Positions 1 to 6,432 of a stretch of DNA of 8,539 nucleotides are shown here, in pieces. The stretch spans positions 1 through 8,539 of the forward strand of contig CAMCYM010000062.1 in NCBI GenBank assembly GCA_945883885.1, written 5' to 3'. The notes under the pieces are model-generated. The model had not been told where the DNA came from. It searched no databases and saw nothing but the letters and a program-made list of their open reading frames with translations. The translations under genes and the position numbers were made by a program. This stretch comes from Chryseobacterium gleum. GTDB lineage: Bacteria; Bacteroidota; Bacteroidia; Flavobacteriales_D; Sanyastnellaceae. Within the stretch, counting starts at the first letter, position 1. Each line of letters opens with the position of its first letter.

Positions 1-1047
1 GGATTTGCCTATGAATCAAAGGGTTCTGTGTACTTCGATGTGCGGGCGTTCAATGCGGTGCATCCGTACGGCGAGCTGAGCGGGCGGCGCATCGACGAGT
101 TGCTGACGAACACGCGCGAACTGGACGGGCAAGACGAAAAACGCGACGGGCTCGACTTTGCACTGTGGAAAAAGGCAGAACCGCAGCACTTGATGGCCTG
201 GCCGTCGCCATGGAGCGTGGGTTTCCCGGGCTGGCATTTGGAGTGTTCGGCGATGAGCACCAAGTACCTCGGGCAGGAGTTTGACATCCACGGCGGCGGG
301 ATGGACCTCAAGTTCCCCCACCACGAGTGCGAAATCGCCCAAAACGTGGGCGCCTTCGGCACCGCACGTCCGGTCCGCACCTGGATGCACGGCAACATGC
401 TGACCGTCAACGGCCGGAAGATGGCCAAATCCGAAGGCAACGGCTTCACCCCCGAGGAACTCATCACGGGCAACCACCCGCTCCTCGAGCGCGGCTACGA
501 CCCGATGACGGTGCGGTTCTTCATGCTGCAAGGCCACTACGCCAGCACCCTCGACTTCTCGAACGAGGCCCTCCAAGCCGCCGAGAAAGGCCTCGAGCGG
601 CTGCAGCGGGCGCGGGCTGCGTTAGACAACTTGCAACCCGGCGCCGCTGCCGCCTCCGTCGACCTCGACGACTTCCGCGCCCGGTGCGCCGCCGCGATGA
701 ACGACGACTTCAATACGCCGGTGCTCATCGCACAGCTCTTCGAAGCGGCGCGCTGGATCAACAGCGCCCGGGACGGCCACAGCTCCCTGTCCGCCGACCA
801 AATCTCCGGCCTGCGCACGGTCCTCGACGACTACCTCGTCACCGTTCTCGGCATCCACAGCGCGGCATCTGCTGCCGCAACCGGCGATTTGCAGGACAAA
901 CTCCTCGACCTGCTCGTGGGCCTGCGCACGGACGCAAAAGGGAGAAAGGACTTTGCCACCGCGGACGGCATCCGCAACGCATTGACGGCCCTCGGCGTGG
1001 GCATCACCGACACGAAAGAAGGCAGCACATGGAACCTCGACGCATGA
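1..1047 (+). CDS. cysS: Cysteinyl-tRNA synthetase, 3' part (5' end outside window)
   Basis: Cytoplasmic class I synthetase that charges tRNA-Cys with cysteine. The reading frame is open from base 1 (it begins GFAYESKGSVYFDV, internal to the family), so the gene starts upstream; 348 residues are present of a usual 460-500. The catalytic HIGH motif and the first zinc-binding cysteine lie outside the window. Visible are GWHLECSAM, whose Cys (nt 244-246) is the second zinc ligand, and FPHHECEIAQ, whose His (nt 319-321) and Glu (nt 331-333) match the remaining zinc ligands by comparison with the E. coli enzyme. The KMSKS loop appears as KMAKSEGN (nt 418-441). The C-terminal part is the helical DALR-type anticodon-binding region. 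The stop overlaps the start of the next gene by 4 bases (ATGA), implying co-transcription and translational coupling. Identification is secure. Confidence 0.97.
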   Translation, partial: GFAYESKGSVYFDVRAFNAVHPYGELSGRRIDELLTNTRELDGQDEKRDGLDFALWKKAEPQHLMAWPSPWSVGFPGWHLECSAMSTKYLGQEFDIHGGGMDLKFPHHECEIAQNVGAFGTARPVRTWMHGNMLTVNGRKMAKSEGNGFTPEELITGNHPLLERGYDPMTVRFFMLQGHYASTLDFSNEALQAAEKGLERLQRARAALDNLQPGAAAASVDLDDFRARCAAAMNDDFNTPVLIAQLFEAARWINSARDGHSSLSADQISGLRTVLDDYLVTVLGIHSAASAAATGDLQDKLLDLLVGLRTDAKGRKDFATADGIRNALTALGVGITDTKEGSTWNLDA

Positions 1048-2030
1048 ACCAGTTCCTCGGAGCGTCCCTGTTCTTCCTCGCGGTTTGCCTTTCGGCCTGC
1101 TCCGGCGACAAGAAAGACGAGGAAACCGCAAAGGCACCTCGGACCGTAGCACCGGCGTTTTCCGCCGACTCTGCGTACGAGTATGTAGCGGCGCAGGTGG
1201 CCATCGGCCCGCGCGTGCCGAACACGGCAGCCCACCGCGCCTGCGGCGACTACCTGATCGCTGAGCTCAAGCGCCACGGGCTGGAAGTCACCGTGCAGGA
1301 GGGCAAGGTGCGGGCGTACGACGGCACGCTGCTCGAGATGCGGAACATCATCGGTTCGTACAAGCCGGAGGCCGCTGAACGCGTGATGCTGTATGCCCAC
1401 TGGGACACCCGGCCGTTCGCCGACAAGGACACGCTGCGCCAGCGCGAACCCATCGACGGAGCGAACGACGGCGGTTCCGGGGTCGGCGTACTGCTCGAAG
1501 TGGCGCGCCACCTGGCCGCGGGCAACGGGCCCGACGTCGGTGTGGACATCGTATTCTTCGACGCCGAAGACTACGGCCGTCCAGAATGGGCCCCGCGGAC
1601 GGATACCGATTACAGAGACTGGTGCCTGGGAAGCCAGTACTGGGCGGCACAACCGCACAAGGTCGGCTACCGCGCGAAGTTTGGAATCCTGCTCGACATG
1701 GTCGGCGCGCAGGACGCTGTGTTCAACCAAGAAGGCACTTCCCTGGTGTACGCGCCCACCGTGGTGACGAAGGTGTGGAACGCAGCGCGCGACCTCGGCT
1801 ACGGCCACCTCTTCCGCTCGGACAAGACGCCCCAAACCGTGGACGACAACCTCTTCGTCTCGGAACTCGCCGGCATCCCCAGCGTGAACATCGTCCATTA
1901 CCAGGTCACGGTCCTGCCCATGGGCTACGGCGCTTTCCACCACACGCACCGCGACAACATGGCCATTATCGACCGCAAAACCCTCGATGCTGTGGGCAAA
2001 GTCGTGATGGACGTGGTGTGGAACGAGTGA
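1044..2030 (+). CDS. M28-family zinc lipoprotein, probable type II glutaminyl-peptide cyclotransferase
   Basis: A 328-residue predicted lipoprotein. Residues 1-18 form a signal peptide ending in the lipobox LSAC, with Cys19 as lipidation site, so the mature protein would be membrane-anchored on the periplasmic side. The M28 fold is marked by AHWDTRPF (His119, Asp121), GANDGGSG (metal ligand Asp142), FFDAEDYG (catalytic Glu175, metal ligand Asp176), LLDMVGA (Asp218) and HHTHRDNM (His302). This single-zinc arrangement and the Asp218 acid resemble animal-type glutaminyl cyclases, which the Bacteroidota also carry; these convert N-terminal Gln of exported proteins to pyroglutamate. An aminopeptidase function is the alternative, since M28 contains both. 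The ATG at 1044 overlaps the cysS stop and places the signal peptide exactly at the N-terminus. An in-frame reading extends upstream through cysS but is only a shadow. The family call is firm; the cyclase activity is inference. Confidence 0.88.
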   Translation: MNQFLGASLFFLAVCLSACSGDKKDEETAKAPRTVAPAFSADSAYEYVAAQVAIGPRVPNTAAHRACGDYLIAELKRHGLEVTVQEGKVRAYDGTLLEMRNIIGSYKPEAAERVMLYAHWDTRPFADKDTLRQREPIDGANDGGSGVGVLLEVARHLAAGNGPDVGVDIVFFDAEDYGRPEWAPRTDTDYRDWCLGSQYWAAQPHKVGYRAKFGILLDMVGAQDAVFNQEGTSLVYAPTVVTKVWNAARDLGYGHLFRSDKTPQTVDDNLFVSELAGIPSVNIVHYQVTVLPMGYGAFHHTHRDNMAIIDRKTLDAVGKVVMDVVWNE

Positions 2031-2041
2031 CCAGGTTTTCA

Positions 2042-2076
2042 ACGACCGACCGCGTACATTTCACGACCGACCGCGT
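2042..2076 (+). repeat. 14-bp direct repeat in 21-bp register, possible operator/promoter
   Basis: The sequence ACGACCGACCGCGT occurs at 2042-2055 and again at 2063-2076. The start-to-start distance is 21 bp, two helical turns, so a protein bound to both copies would sit on one DNA face. Between them lies TACATTTC (2055-2062), a 7 of 8 match to the Bacteroidota -7 consensus TAnnTTTG. I see no convincing -33 TTG. The element lies in the 80-base gap between the M28 gene stop and the ATG at 2111, where a promoter for the TPR gene is expected. The repeats are seen directly; a regulatory role is inference. Confidence 0.45.
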
Positions 2077-2110
2077 TTTTTGCAGGGACCTTCGGGGCGA
2101 ATTTCGGGGC

Positions 2111-3826
2111 ATGTGCCGCCGAGTTCTGTTCGTGCTTTTGCTGCTCGCTGGAGGGGTGTCCGGGCTGACCGCCCAAACCCACGACCTGGCCGGCGACGTG
2201 CCTACGCTGCTGCAACGCGGGGACTCCCTCCTCGCTGCAGGCCGACCGGTGGCCGCCCTTGCGATGTACCGGGGTGCGGAGCAGCGCGCCACCGATCCCT
2301 GCCAACTCGCCCAAGCCCACACCGGCATCGGGATCGTCCACGCCGCCAGCGGCAACGCCGATCCGGCGTCGGAAGCATGGAAGCAGGCCCTGCGTGGGCT
2401 GTCGGCTTGCGGAGCCGCCCCGCGCGAGCGTTTGGCCCTGAAACTCGCCCAAGGCTACGTCCAGCTCCACCTCGAAGACGACGCCCGCGCGGTGGTCACG
2501 CTCGAACTCCGCCGCCAGCCACAATCCGTGGAACTCAAGAAGATGCTCGCGCGCATCGCGTTCATCCAAGGGGACTGGGAGCTCGCCGAGGCCGTCAGCA
2601 GCGAAGGCCTCGACCTGCTGACCGGGGGCGTCGACGTCGCGCATTTGACGCTGAAGGATCGTCGGCCGTTTACCGAGTTGATGCACCTGCGGGTAACCAG
2701 CCACGCCCTTGCACACCACGACCTACCTGATTCGTTGTCAGCACCCTACCGCGAAGCCCTCGCCGCGTTGCGGACGGACGAGGCCCAGGCCTACCGCGAA
2801 GAGATGCACCGGGTACTCGCCGCCGAAGGGATGCACCTCGAAGCCTTGGGAGTCGCCCGGGAGATGCTAGCCGCAACGCCCGGACTCGAGCCTGCGGGCT
2901 ATGCGACGGCAGCCCTGCGGGTGGCAGAAAGTGCCCGCTCCGCCGGACGGCCCATGGAGGCCCTCCTCGCATTCCACGATGCCACTGCCGCCGCAGAACG
3001 CGCGGGCAACCCCGAAGTTTTGGCGGGCATCCACCGGCAAGCCGCCGACTTCGACGTCGAGCGCGGCGACCTGGCCGGCGCCGTCGACCGCTACCGGTCC
3101 CTCGACAGCCTCCAGCAGGTGCTGCTCGCAGCCGCAAACCCGGAGTCCGGTGCGGACCGCAAGACCTTCACGGAGCAGGTTGCCAGCGAAGACGATCCCT
3201 TCGAGCGGGACGAGGCAGGCGCCGGAGGGGCTGGACGCGCCCGCGGTCCCGGCGCATGGCCCTGGGTGGTCGCGCTGCTGGGCCTCGGCTGGTTTGCATT
3301 CGCCCTTCACAACGGCTCGTTGCGGCGCGCCCTGCGCATCGAGCGCGGCCGTGTCATCCGGCTCCGGAGCCTGGTGCCCGCAGACCGCTTCGGCACGGCC
3401 CACCCGTCAACGTCCGATCCAGCAGAGGCGAAGAGCGTAGCAGCCTTCCTCGACAGCCTCGACCGCGACCTCGTGGATTCCGTCGACTGGACCGTGCCTG
3501 CGGACTTCGCCGAGCAGCTCAGCGCCGACCAACAATCCGCCATCCGCGCGCTGCTCGAAGGAGTCGCGGAATTGCCACGGACCGGAAGCCGCATCCGCGC
3601 AGAAATCACGCCCTCAGAAGCGGGGTGGCGCTTGTCCTTGGTGGGCGAAGGCTCTGGCATGTCAGAGGCGATGCGCGGCCTGTTCAGCGGCCAAGACACC
3701 CCGACGACGGGGCGTTGGTCCGCGGTTCAAGGCTCCTTGCGTTCGCTGACGGCACGGCTTACCGTGGAACGGACGGCCGATTTGCGGGAACGGGTCAACG
3801 TCGACTTCAGCCCGCCGCGCCACTGA
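2111..3826 (+). CDS. TPR membrane protein with degenerate histidine-kinase ATPase domain (pseudokinase-like)
   Basis: A 571-residue protein. Residues 1-21 are a signal peptide (MCRR, then a hydrophobic run, likely cut after LTA before Gln22). Residues about 30-340 are helical repeats of TPR type (for example 33-62, 67-97, 107-138, 140-170, 264-297, 304-338). An acidic then Gly/Ala-rich linker leads to one membrane helix (about 383-399), followed by basic residues, so the C-terminus should be cytoplasmic. The layout matches Bacteroidota TPR sensor kinases. Residues about 460-566 align by eye with the HATPase of NarL/LytS-type kinases: IRALLEGVAEL (478-488) at the N box, GEGSGM (512-517) at the DxGxG box, SLRSLTARLTVE (542-553) and VNVDF (562-566) at the end. 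The N-box Asn, the ATP-binding Asp and the phospho-accepting His motif are all absent, so kinase activity is unlikely. The ATG at 2111 is preferred because it fits the signal peptide; GTG at 2027, overlapping the preceding stop, would bury it. No response regulator is adjacent. Confidence 0.8.
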   Translation: MCRRVLFVLLLLAGGVSGLTAQTHDLAGDVPTLLQRGDSLLAAGRPVAALAMYRGAEQRATDPCQLAQAHTGIGIVHAASGNADPASEAWKQALRGLSACGAAPRERLALKLAQGYVQLHLEDDARAVVTLELRRQPQSVELKKMLARIAFIQGDWELAEAVSSEGLDLLTGGVDVAHLTLKDRRPFTELMHLRVTSHALAHHDLPDSLSAPYREALAALRTDEAQAYREEMHRVLAAEGMHLEALGVAREMLAATPGLEPAGYATAALRVAESARSAGRPMEALLAFHDATAAAERAGNPEVLAGIHRQAADFDVERGDLAGAVDRYRSLDSLQQVLLAAANPESGADRKTFTEQVASEDDPFERDEAGAGGAGRARGPGAWPWVVALLGLGWFAFALHNGSLRRALRIERGRVIRLRSLVPADRFGTAHPSTSDPAEAKSVAAFLDSLDRDLVDSVDWTVPADFAEQLSADQQSAIRALLEGVAELPRTGSRIRAEITPSEAGWRLSLVGEGSGMSEAMRGLFSGQDTPTTGRWSAVQGSLRSLTARLTVERTADLRERVNVDFSPPRH

Positions 3827-4841
3827 AGGTGTGCAGGAAGCGGACGTCGTTCTCGAAGAACGCCCGCAAATCGCCGATGGAGTGCCGAAGCATTGCGATG
3901 CGCTCGATGCCCATGCCGAAGGCGTAGCCGCTGTACCGATTCGGGTCGATGCCAGAAGCCGCCAGCACGTCCGGGTCCACCATCCCACAGCCGAGGATTT
4001 CGAGCCAGCCCGTGCCTTTCGTGATGCGCCGGTCCACCTCGGTTTCGAGGCCCCAGTAGACGTCCACTTCGGCGCTGGGCTCCGTGAACGGGAAGTAGGA
4101 CGGCCGCAAACGGATGCGGGAATCGGGGCCGAAGTAGGCCCGCGCGAAGTGAAGGAGCATCTGCTTGAGGTCGGCGAAGGTCACCCCCTCGTCGATGCAC
4201 AGGCCCTCGATTTGGTGAAACATGCAATGCGCGCGGGCGGAGATGGCTTCGTTGCGGAACACGCGCCCAGGCATGATGATCCGCATGGGCGGCGCATGGG
4301 TCTCCATCTCCCGGACTTGCACGCTCGAGGTGTGCGTCCGCAGCAGCAGCCCCGGGCTATCGGCGATGAAGAACGTGTCTTGCATGTCGCGGGCCGGATG
4401 CTCGGGAGGAAAGCCTAATCCGCTGAATACGTGCCAGTCGTCCTCGATTTCTGGGCCCTCCGCGACGGTGAAGCCCAGGGACTCAAAGATTCCGCAAATC
4501 TCTCGGCGCACCCGGCTGATGGGGTGGTGTGTGCCGGGAAGCAACACGCCGGACGTGCGGGTCCAATCCTCCGCGGGGCCGTCCTGCGCGGTCGCGCCTG
4601 CATGGGCCTCCAGAGCTTCCGCGAGCCGCGTTTCGATGGCGTCTTTGAGCGCGTTCAGGCGCTGGCCCATGTCGCGCTTCTCTGGCCCCGGGACGTCGCG
4701 GAAGGCCTCGAGCAGGTCCTTCATCCGGCCTTTCCGCCCGAGCCAGTGGATCCGAAACTCTTCCGCGGCTTCTGGGCTGGCCAAATCCGCTGCGCGGACT
4801 TCCGCCTGGCAGACTTCGAGGGCGGCCGCGTCGAGGCTCAT
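3807..4841 (-). CDS. pheS: Phenylalanyl-tRNA synthetase alpha subunit
   Basis: Catalytic subunit of the cytoplasmic alpha2-beta2 class II synthetase that charges tRNA-Phe; it needs the PheT subunit encoded at 6600 on the other strand. At 344 residues it is full length. Residues 1-90 form the N-terminal coiled-coil arm (HWLGRKGRMKDLL at 32-44). The catalytic domain shows HHPI (105-108), motif 2 around PGRVFRNEAISARAHC (191-206) running into FHQIEGL (208-214), the substrate-pocket stretch YFPFTEPSAEVDV (249-261), and motif 3 GYAFGMGIERIAML (305-318). ATG at 4841 overlaps the stop of the upstream prolyl-isomerase gene by 4 bases, indicating an operon and coupled translation. The 3' end overlaps the convergent TPR gene by 20 bases, leaving no room for a terminator between them. 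Unlike in most bacteria pheT does not follow directly. Confidence 0.97.
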   Translation of the reverse strand: MSLDAAALEVCQAEVRAADLASPEAAEEFRIHWLGRKGRMKDLLEAFRDVPGPEKRDMGQRLNALKDAIETRLAEALEAHAGATAQDGPAEDWTRTSGVLLPGTHHPISRVRREICGIFESLGFTVAEGPEIEDDWHVFSGLGFPPEHPARDMQDTFFIADSPGLLLRTHTSSVQVREMETHAPPMRIIMPGRVFRNEAISARAHCMFHQIEGLCIDEGVTFADLKQMLLHFARAYFGPDSRIRLRPSYFPFTEPSAEVDVYWGLETEVDRRITKGTGWLEILGCGMVDPDVLAASGIDPNRYSGYAFGMGIERIAMLRHSIGDLRAFFENDVRFLHTFSGAAG

Positions 4842-5587
4842 CGGATCACGTCGAGCTGCATCCGCACGTCTTGCACGGGCCGGTCGCCCGGTGCCGTGCG
4901 GACCGCGGCGATGGAGTCGATGACCTCGAGGCCCTCAACGACCCGGCCGAAGCAGGTGTACTGCAGGTCGAGGAAGGGGGTGCCGCCGAGGGTGCCGTAG
5001 GCTGAGATTTGGTCCGGGGTGTAGGCAAATTTCTCTCCCTCCGGCTTGCCTAGGTTGTAGCGCTCCTGCATGCCGCCGAGCTCATCCGGCGTGATCGGCC
5101 GCCCCTGTACGATGTAAAACTGGCTGCCCGAAGAGGCGCGCGTCGGATTCACTTGGTCGCCCTGCCGCGCCGCACACACGGCACCTTTGATGTGCACGAG
5201 CTCCGGACGGAACTCCGCCGGCACGGTGTAGCCGGGTCCGCCCGACCCGAGCATGGTGCCCTGCGCGGCGTTCTTGCTGGCCGGGTCGCCCCCCTGGATC
5301 ATGAAACGGTTGATGACGCGGTGGAACAGGAGGCTGTCGTAATAGCCCTCCTCTACGAGTTTCAAAAAGTTGTCCCGGTGGGCCGGTGTGGCATCGGAGA
5401 GCTCGATGACCAGCGTGCCGTAGTCCGTTGTCACCCGCACACGCGCGGACTTGCCCGGACCCGATGCAACCTCCGTGCCCCCTTCCGGCGTTTCACCGGC
5501 AGTGGAACGGTCGCATCCGGAAGCAGAAGCGAGGAGCAGCATGCCGAAGACAGCAGAGGCCGAAGCCACGAAACGAGGAAGTTTCAT
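4838..5587 (-). CDS. Cyclophilin-type peptidyl-prolyl cis-trans isomerase, lipoprotein
   Basis: A 249-residue protein that would speed cis-trans isomerisation of X-Pro bonds in exported proteins. Residues 1-24 form a lipoprotein signal peptide (hydrophobic run, then ASGC with Cys25 as lipidation site), followed by a Ser/Gly/Glu linker to about 46. The cyclophilin domain begins near 48 and carries FHRVINRFMIQGGDP (88-102), where Arg90, Phe95 and Gln98 correspond to active-site Arg55, Phe60 and Gln63 of human cyclophilin A, then SSGSQFYIV (152-160) and CFGRVVEGLEVID (212-224). Between the last two lies an insertion of about 40 residues (163-204). The active-site Trp of human cyclophilin A is not apparent, as in many bacterial members. 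ATG at 5587 is chosen because it starts the signal peptide; the frame stays open upstream to 5905 but without a plausible protein. It is first in a two-gene operon with pheS. A TACCTTTG -7 box lies about 35 bases upstream. Confidence 0.93.
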   Translation of the reverse strand: MKLPRFVASASAVFGMLLLASASGCDRSTAGETPEGGTEVASGPGKSARVRVTTDYGTLVIELSDATPAHRDNFLKLVEEGYYDSLLFHRVINRFMIQGGDPASKNAAQGTMLGSGGPGYTVPAEFRPELVHIKGAVCAARQGDQVNPTRASSGSQFYIVQGRPITPDELGGMQERYNLGKPEGEKFAYTPDQISAYGTLGGTPFLDLQYTCFGRVVEGLEVIDSIAAVRTAPGDRPVQDVRMQLDVIR

Positions 5588-5638
5588 TTTTTTCAGGATA
5601 TTTGGACGCCCGGTAACGCGGCAAAGGTAGAATCCACC
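5588..5638. promoter_or_regulatory. Divergent promoter region (prolyl isomerase / small lipoprotein)
   Basis: A 51-base gap separates two divergent ATGs. On the minus strand TACCTTTG (5629 to 5622) fully matches the Bacteroidota -7 consensus TAnnTTTG and would give the isomerase-pheS transcript a leader of roughly 30 bases. On the plus strand GATATTTG (5597-5604) matches 7 of 8 and could serve the small lipoprotein gene at 5639. No clear -33 TTG is found at the usual spacing for either, and any -33 of the minus promoter would lie inside the lipoprotein coding region. No Shine-Dalgarno sequence precedes either gene. Confidence 0.5.
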
Positions 5639-6016
5639 ATGCGAAAGACCCACACGATCGGCGCCCTCCTCTTCGGCGCAACGGCCCTCGGACTCCTCGG
5701 TTGCTATGAAGTCGAGGAGACCATTGCGAACGTGACGGTGCTCAACGAACTCGGTACCCCGGTGCAGGGTGCGGAAGTGCGGCTGTATGCCTTCGGTTCT
5801 GTGGACACCGACTTCATCGGCGAGCCGCGGTTCGACACCACCGGAGTGACGAATGCCGCCGGCATGGTGACGTTCAATTTCTCCGAGTTCTATGTGGCGG
5901 GCCAAGCGGGCTTCGCCGTCCTCGACATCGATGCCACGAAGGGCAACCTCAACGGCACCGGCCTCATCAAGATCGAGGAGATGCAGACGAACGAGGCGAC
6001 CGTTTACCTCGAGTAA
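5639..6016 (+). CDS. Small lipoprotein with carboxypeptidase-regulatory-like (transthyretin-type) fold
   Basis: A 125-residue protein of unknown function. Residues 1-21 form a lipoprotein signal peptide ending in LLGC (Cys22 lipidated). The rest reads as a single beta-sandwich: ANVTVLNELGTPVQGAEVRLY (30-50) has the pattern of the first strands and turn of CarboxypepD_reg or Ig-like domains (V.V....G.PV.GA.V.L), and TGVTNAAGMVTFNF (68-81) matches the following T..G...F turn. Such domains occur widely in Bacteroidota cell-envelope proteins, often in larger proteins; here it stands alone. ATG at 5639 starts the signal peptide; the frame is open upstream only as antisense to the isomerase gene. 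The stop lies 3 bases from the stop of the convergent gene at 6020. The lipoprotein call is firm, the fold is likely, and the function is unknown. Confidence 0.85.
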   Translation: MRKTHTIGALLFGATALGLLGCYEVEETIANVTVLNELGTPVQGAEVRLYAFGSVDTDFIGEPRFDTTGVTNAAGMVTFNFSEFYVAGQAGFAVLDIDATKGNLNGTGLIKIEEMQTNEATVYLE

Positions 6017-6019
6017 GCG

Positions 6020-6376
6020 CTACAAAGCCGGGCGTGCCCCGGCAATCCATGCGGCGAAGTACTCGACGAGGGCGCGCCGCATCAGGAGTTCCTGTTCCGG
6101 TTTCGAGACCGCGGGGATGGTTTCTGTTTGGCGAAAATGCGGCCAACCGTCCTCATCCGGCCCCAGTTCTTCGTAGTAGCCCATGGGCGCAAGCAGCGTG
6201 CACACCCCTACGTGCATCACTTCGAGTTTCTCGTCCTTCTTGAAGCTCCGGAAGCCCTGCCCGCATTCCTGCAGTCCGACGGCGAAGACCATCGAGGTCA
6301 AATCCGGGTCCTCTCCGAACCGTTCCTCCATCAGCTTGCGGAGCACCGCATAATCCCGCTCGAGTTCGTAATCCAT
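6020..6376 (-). CDS. Uncharacterised 118-residue conserved protein
   Basis: A small soluble, acidic protein with no signal peptide or membrane segment, so probably cytoplasmic. Sequence features are an N-terminal helix (MDYELERDYAVLRKLMEERF), a central stretch VGLQECGQGFRSFKKDEK (33-50), LEVMHVGVCTLLAPMGYYEE (51-70), GWPHF (77-81) and a C-terminal helix EQELLMRRALVEYFAAW (94-110). From memory it resembles a short hypothetical family common in Bacteroidota genomes, with conserved FKKDEK, MH, GYYE and GWPH blocks; I cannot name a function. ATG at 6376 is the only good start. A near-consensus -7 box CACCTTTG (6389 to 6382) ends just 5 bases upstream, so the mRNA could be leaderless. Alternatively it is transcribed by read-through from the tRNA gene past the terminator at 6391-6428. 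Confidence 0.85.
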   Translation of the reverse strand: MDYELERDYAVLRKLMEERFGEDPDLTSMVFAVGLQECGQGFRSFKKDEKLEVMHVGVCTLLAPMGYYEELGPDEDGWPHFRQTETIPAVSKPEQELLMRRALVEYFAAWIAGARPAL

Positions 6377-6390
6377 CGCCGCAAAGGTGC

Positions 6391-6428
6391 AGAAAAGCCC
6401 GGGAACCTGCTGCGAGGTCCCCGGGCTT
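6391..6428 (-). terminator. Intrinsic terminator downstream of tRNA-Pro
   Basis: On the minus strand, AAGCCCGGGGACCT (6428 to 6415) pairs with AGGTTCCCGGGCTT (6408 to 6395) around a 6-base loop. The 14-bp stem is complete apart from one G-U wobble and is followed by a short U run (TTTTC). The wobble is an A-C mismatch on the opposite strand, so the structure is better formed in the minus-strand RNA. It begins 4 bases after the tRNA 3' end and should end the tRNA transcript. Confidence 0.85.
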
Positions 6429-6432
6429 CAGG

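Noticed and set aside
418..432. KMAKS instead of KMSKS in cysS as a possible defect
   Set aside because: The middle Ser of this loop varies naturally (Gly or Ala) in synthetases and, as I recall, in Bacteroidota CysRS; the rest of the active site in view is intact.
327..1043. Upstream extension of the M28 reading frame through cysS
   Set aside because: The extension is Arg/Pro-rich out-of-frame cysS, whereas the ATG at 1044 gives a proper lipoprotein signal peptide.
831..2042. A 403-codon open frame on the minus strand opposite cysS and the M28 gene
   Set aside because: It spans two well-supported genes on the other strand, has no motif or signal peptide, and is a composition artefact.
2027..2110. 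GTG start at 2027 for the TPR gene, overlapping the previous stop
   Set aside because: It would put 28 charged residues in front of a well-formed signal peptide; the ATG at 2111 fits better, though a coupled start cannot be fully excluded.
4838..5905. Longer version of the prolyl isomerase starting at 5905
   Set aside because: The extra residues run antisense through the lipoprotein gene and would bury the signal peptide that begins at 5587.
6395..6428. The GC-rich hairpin as an inverted repeat of a mobile element or attachment site next to a tRNA
   Set aside because: It is a single hairpin with a U run in the right orientation for tRNA termination, with no duplicated tRNA end, integrase or other mobile gene nearby.
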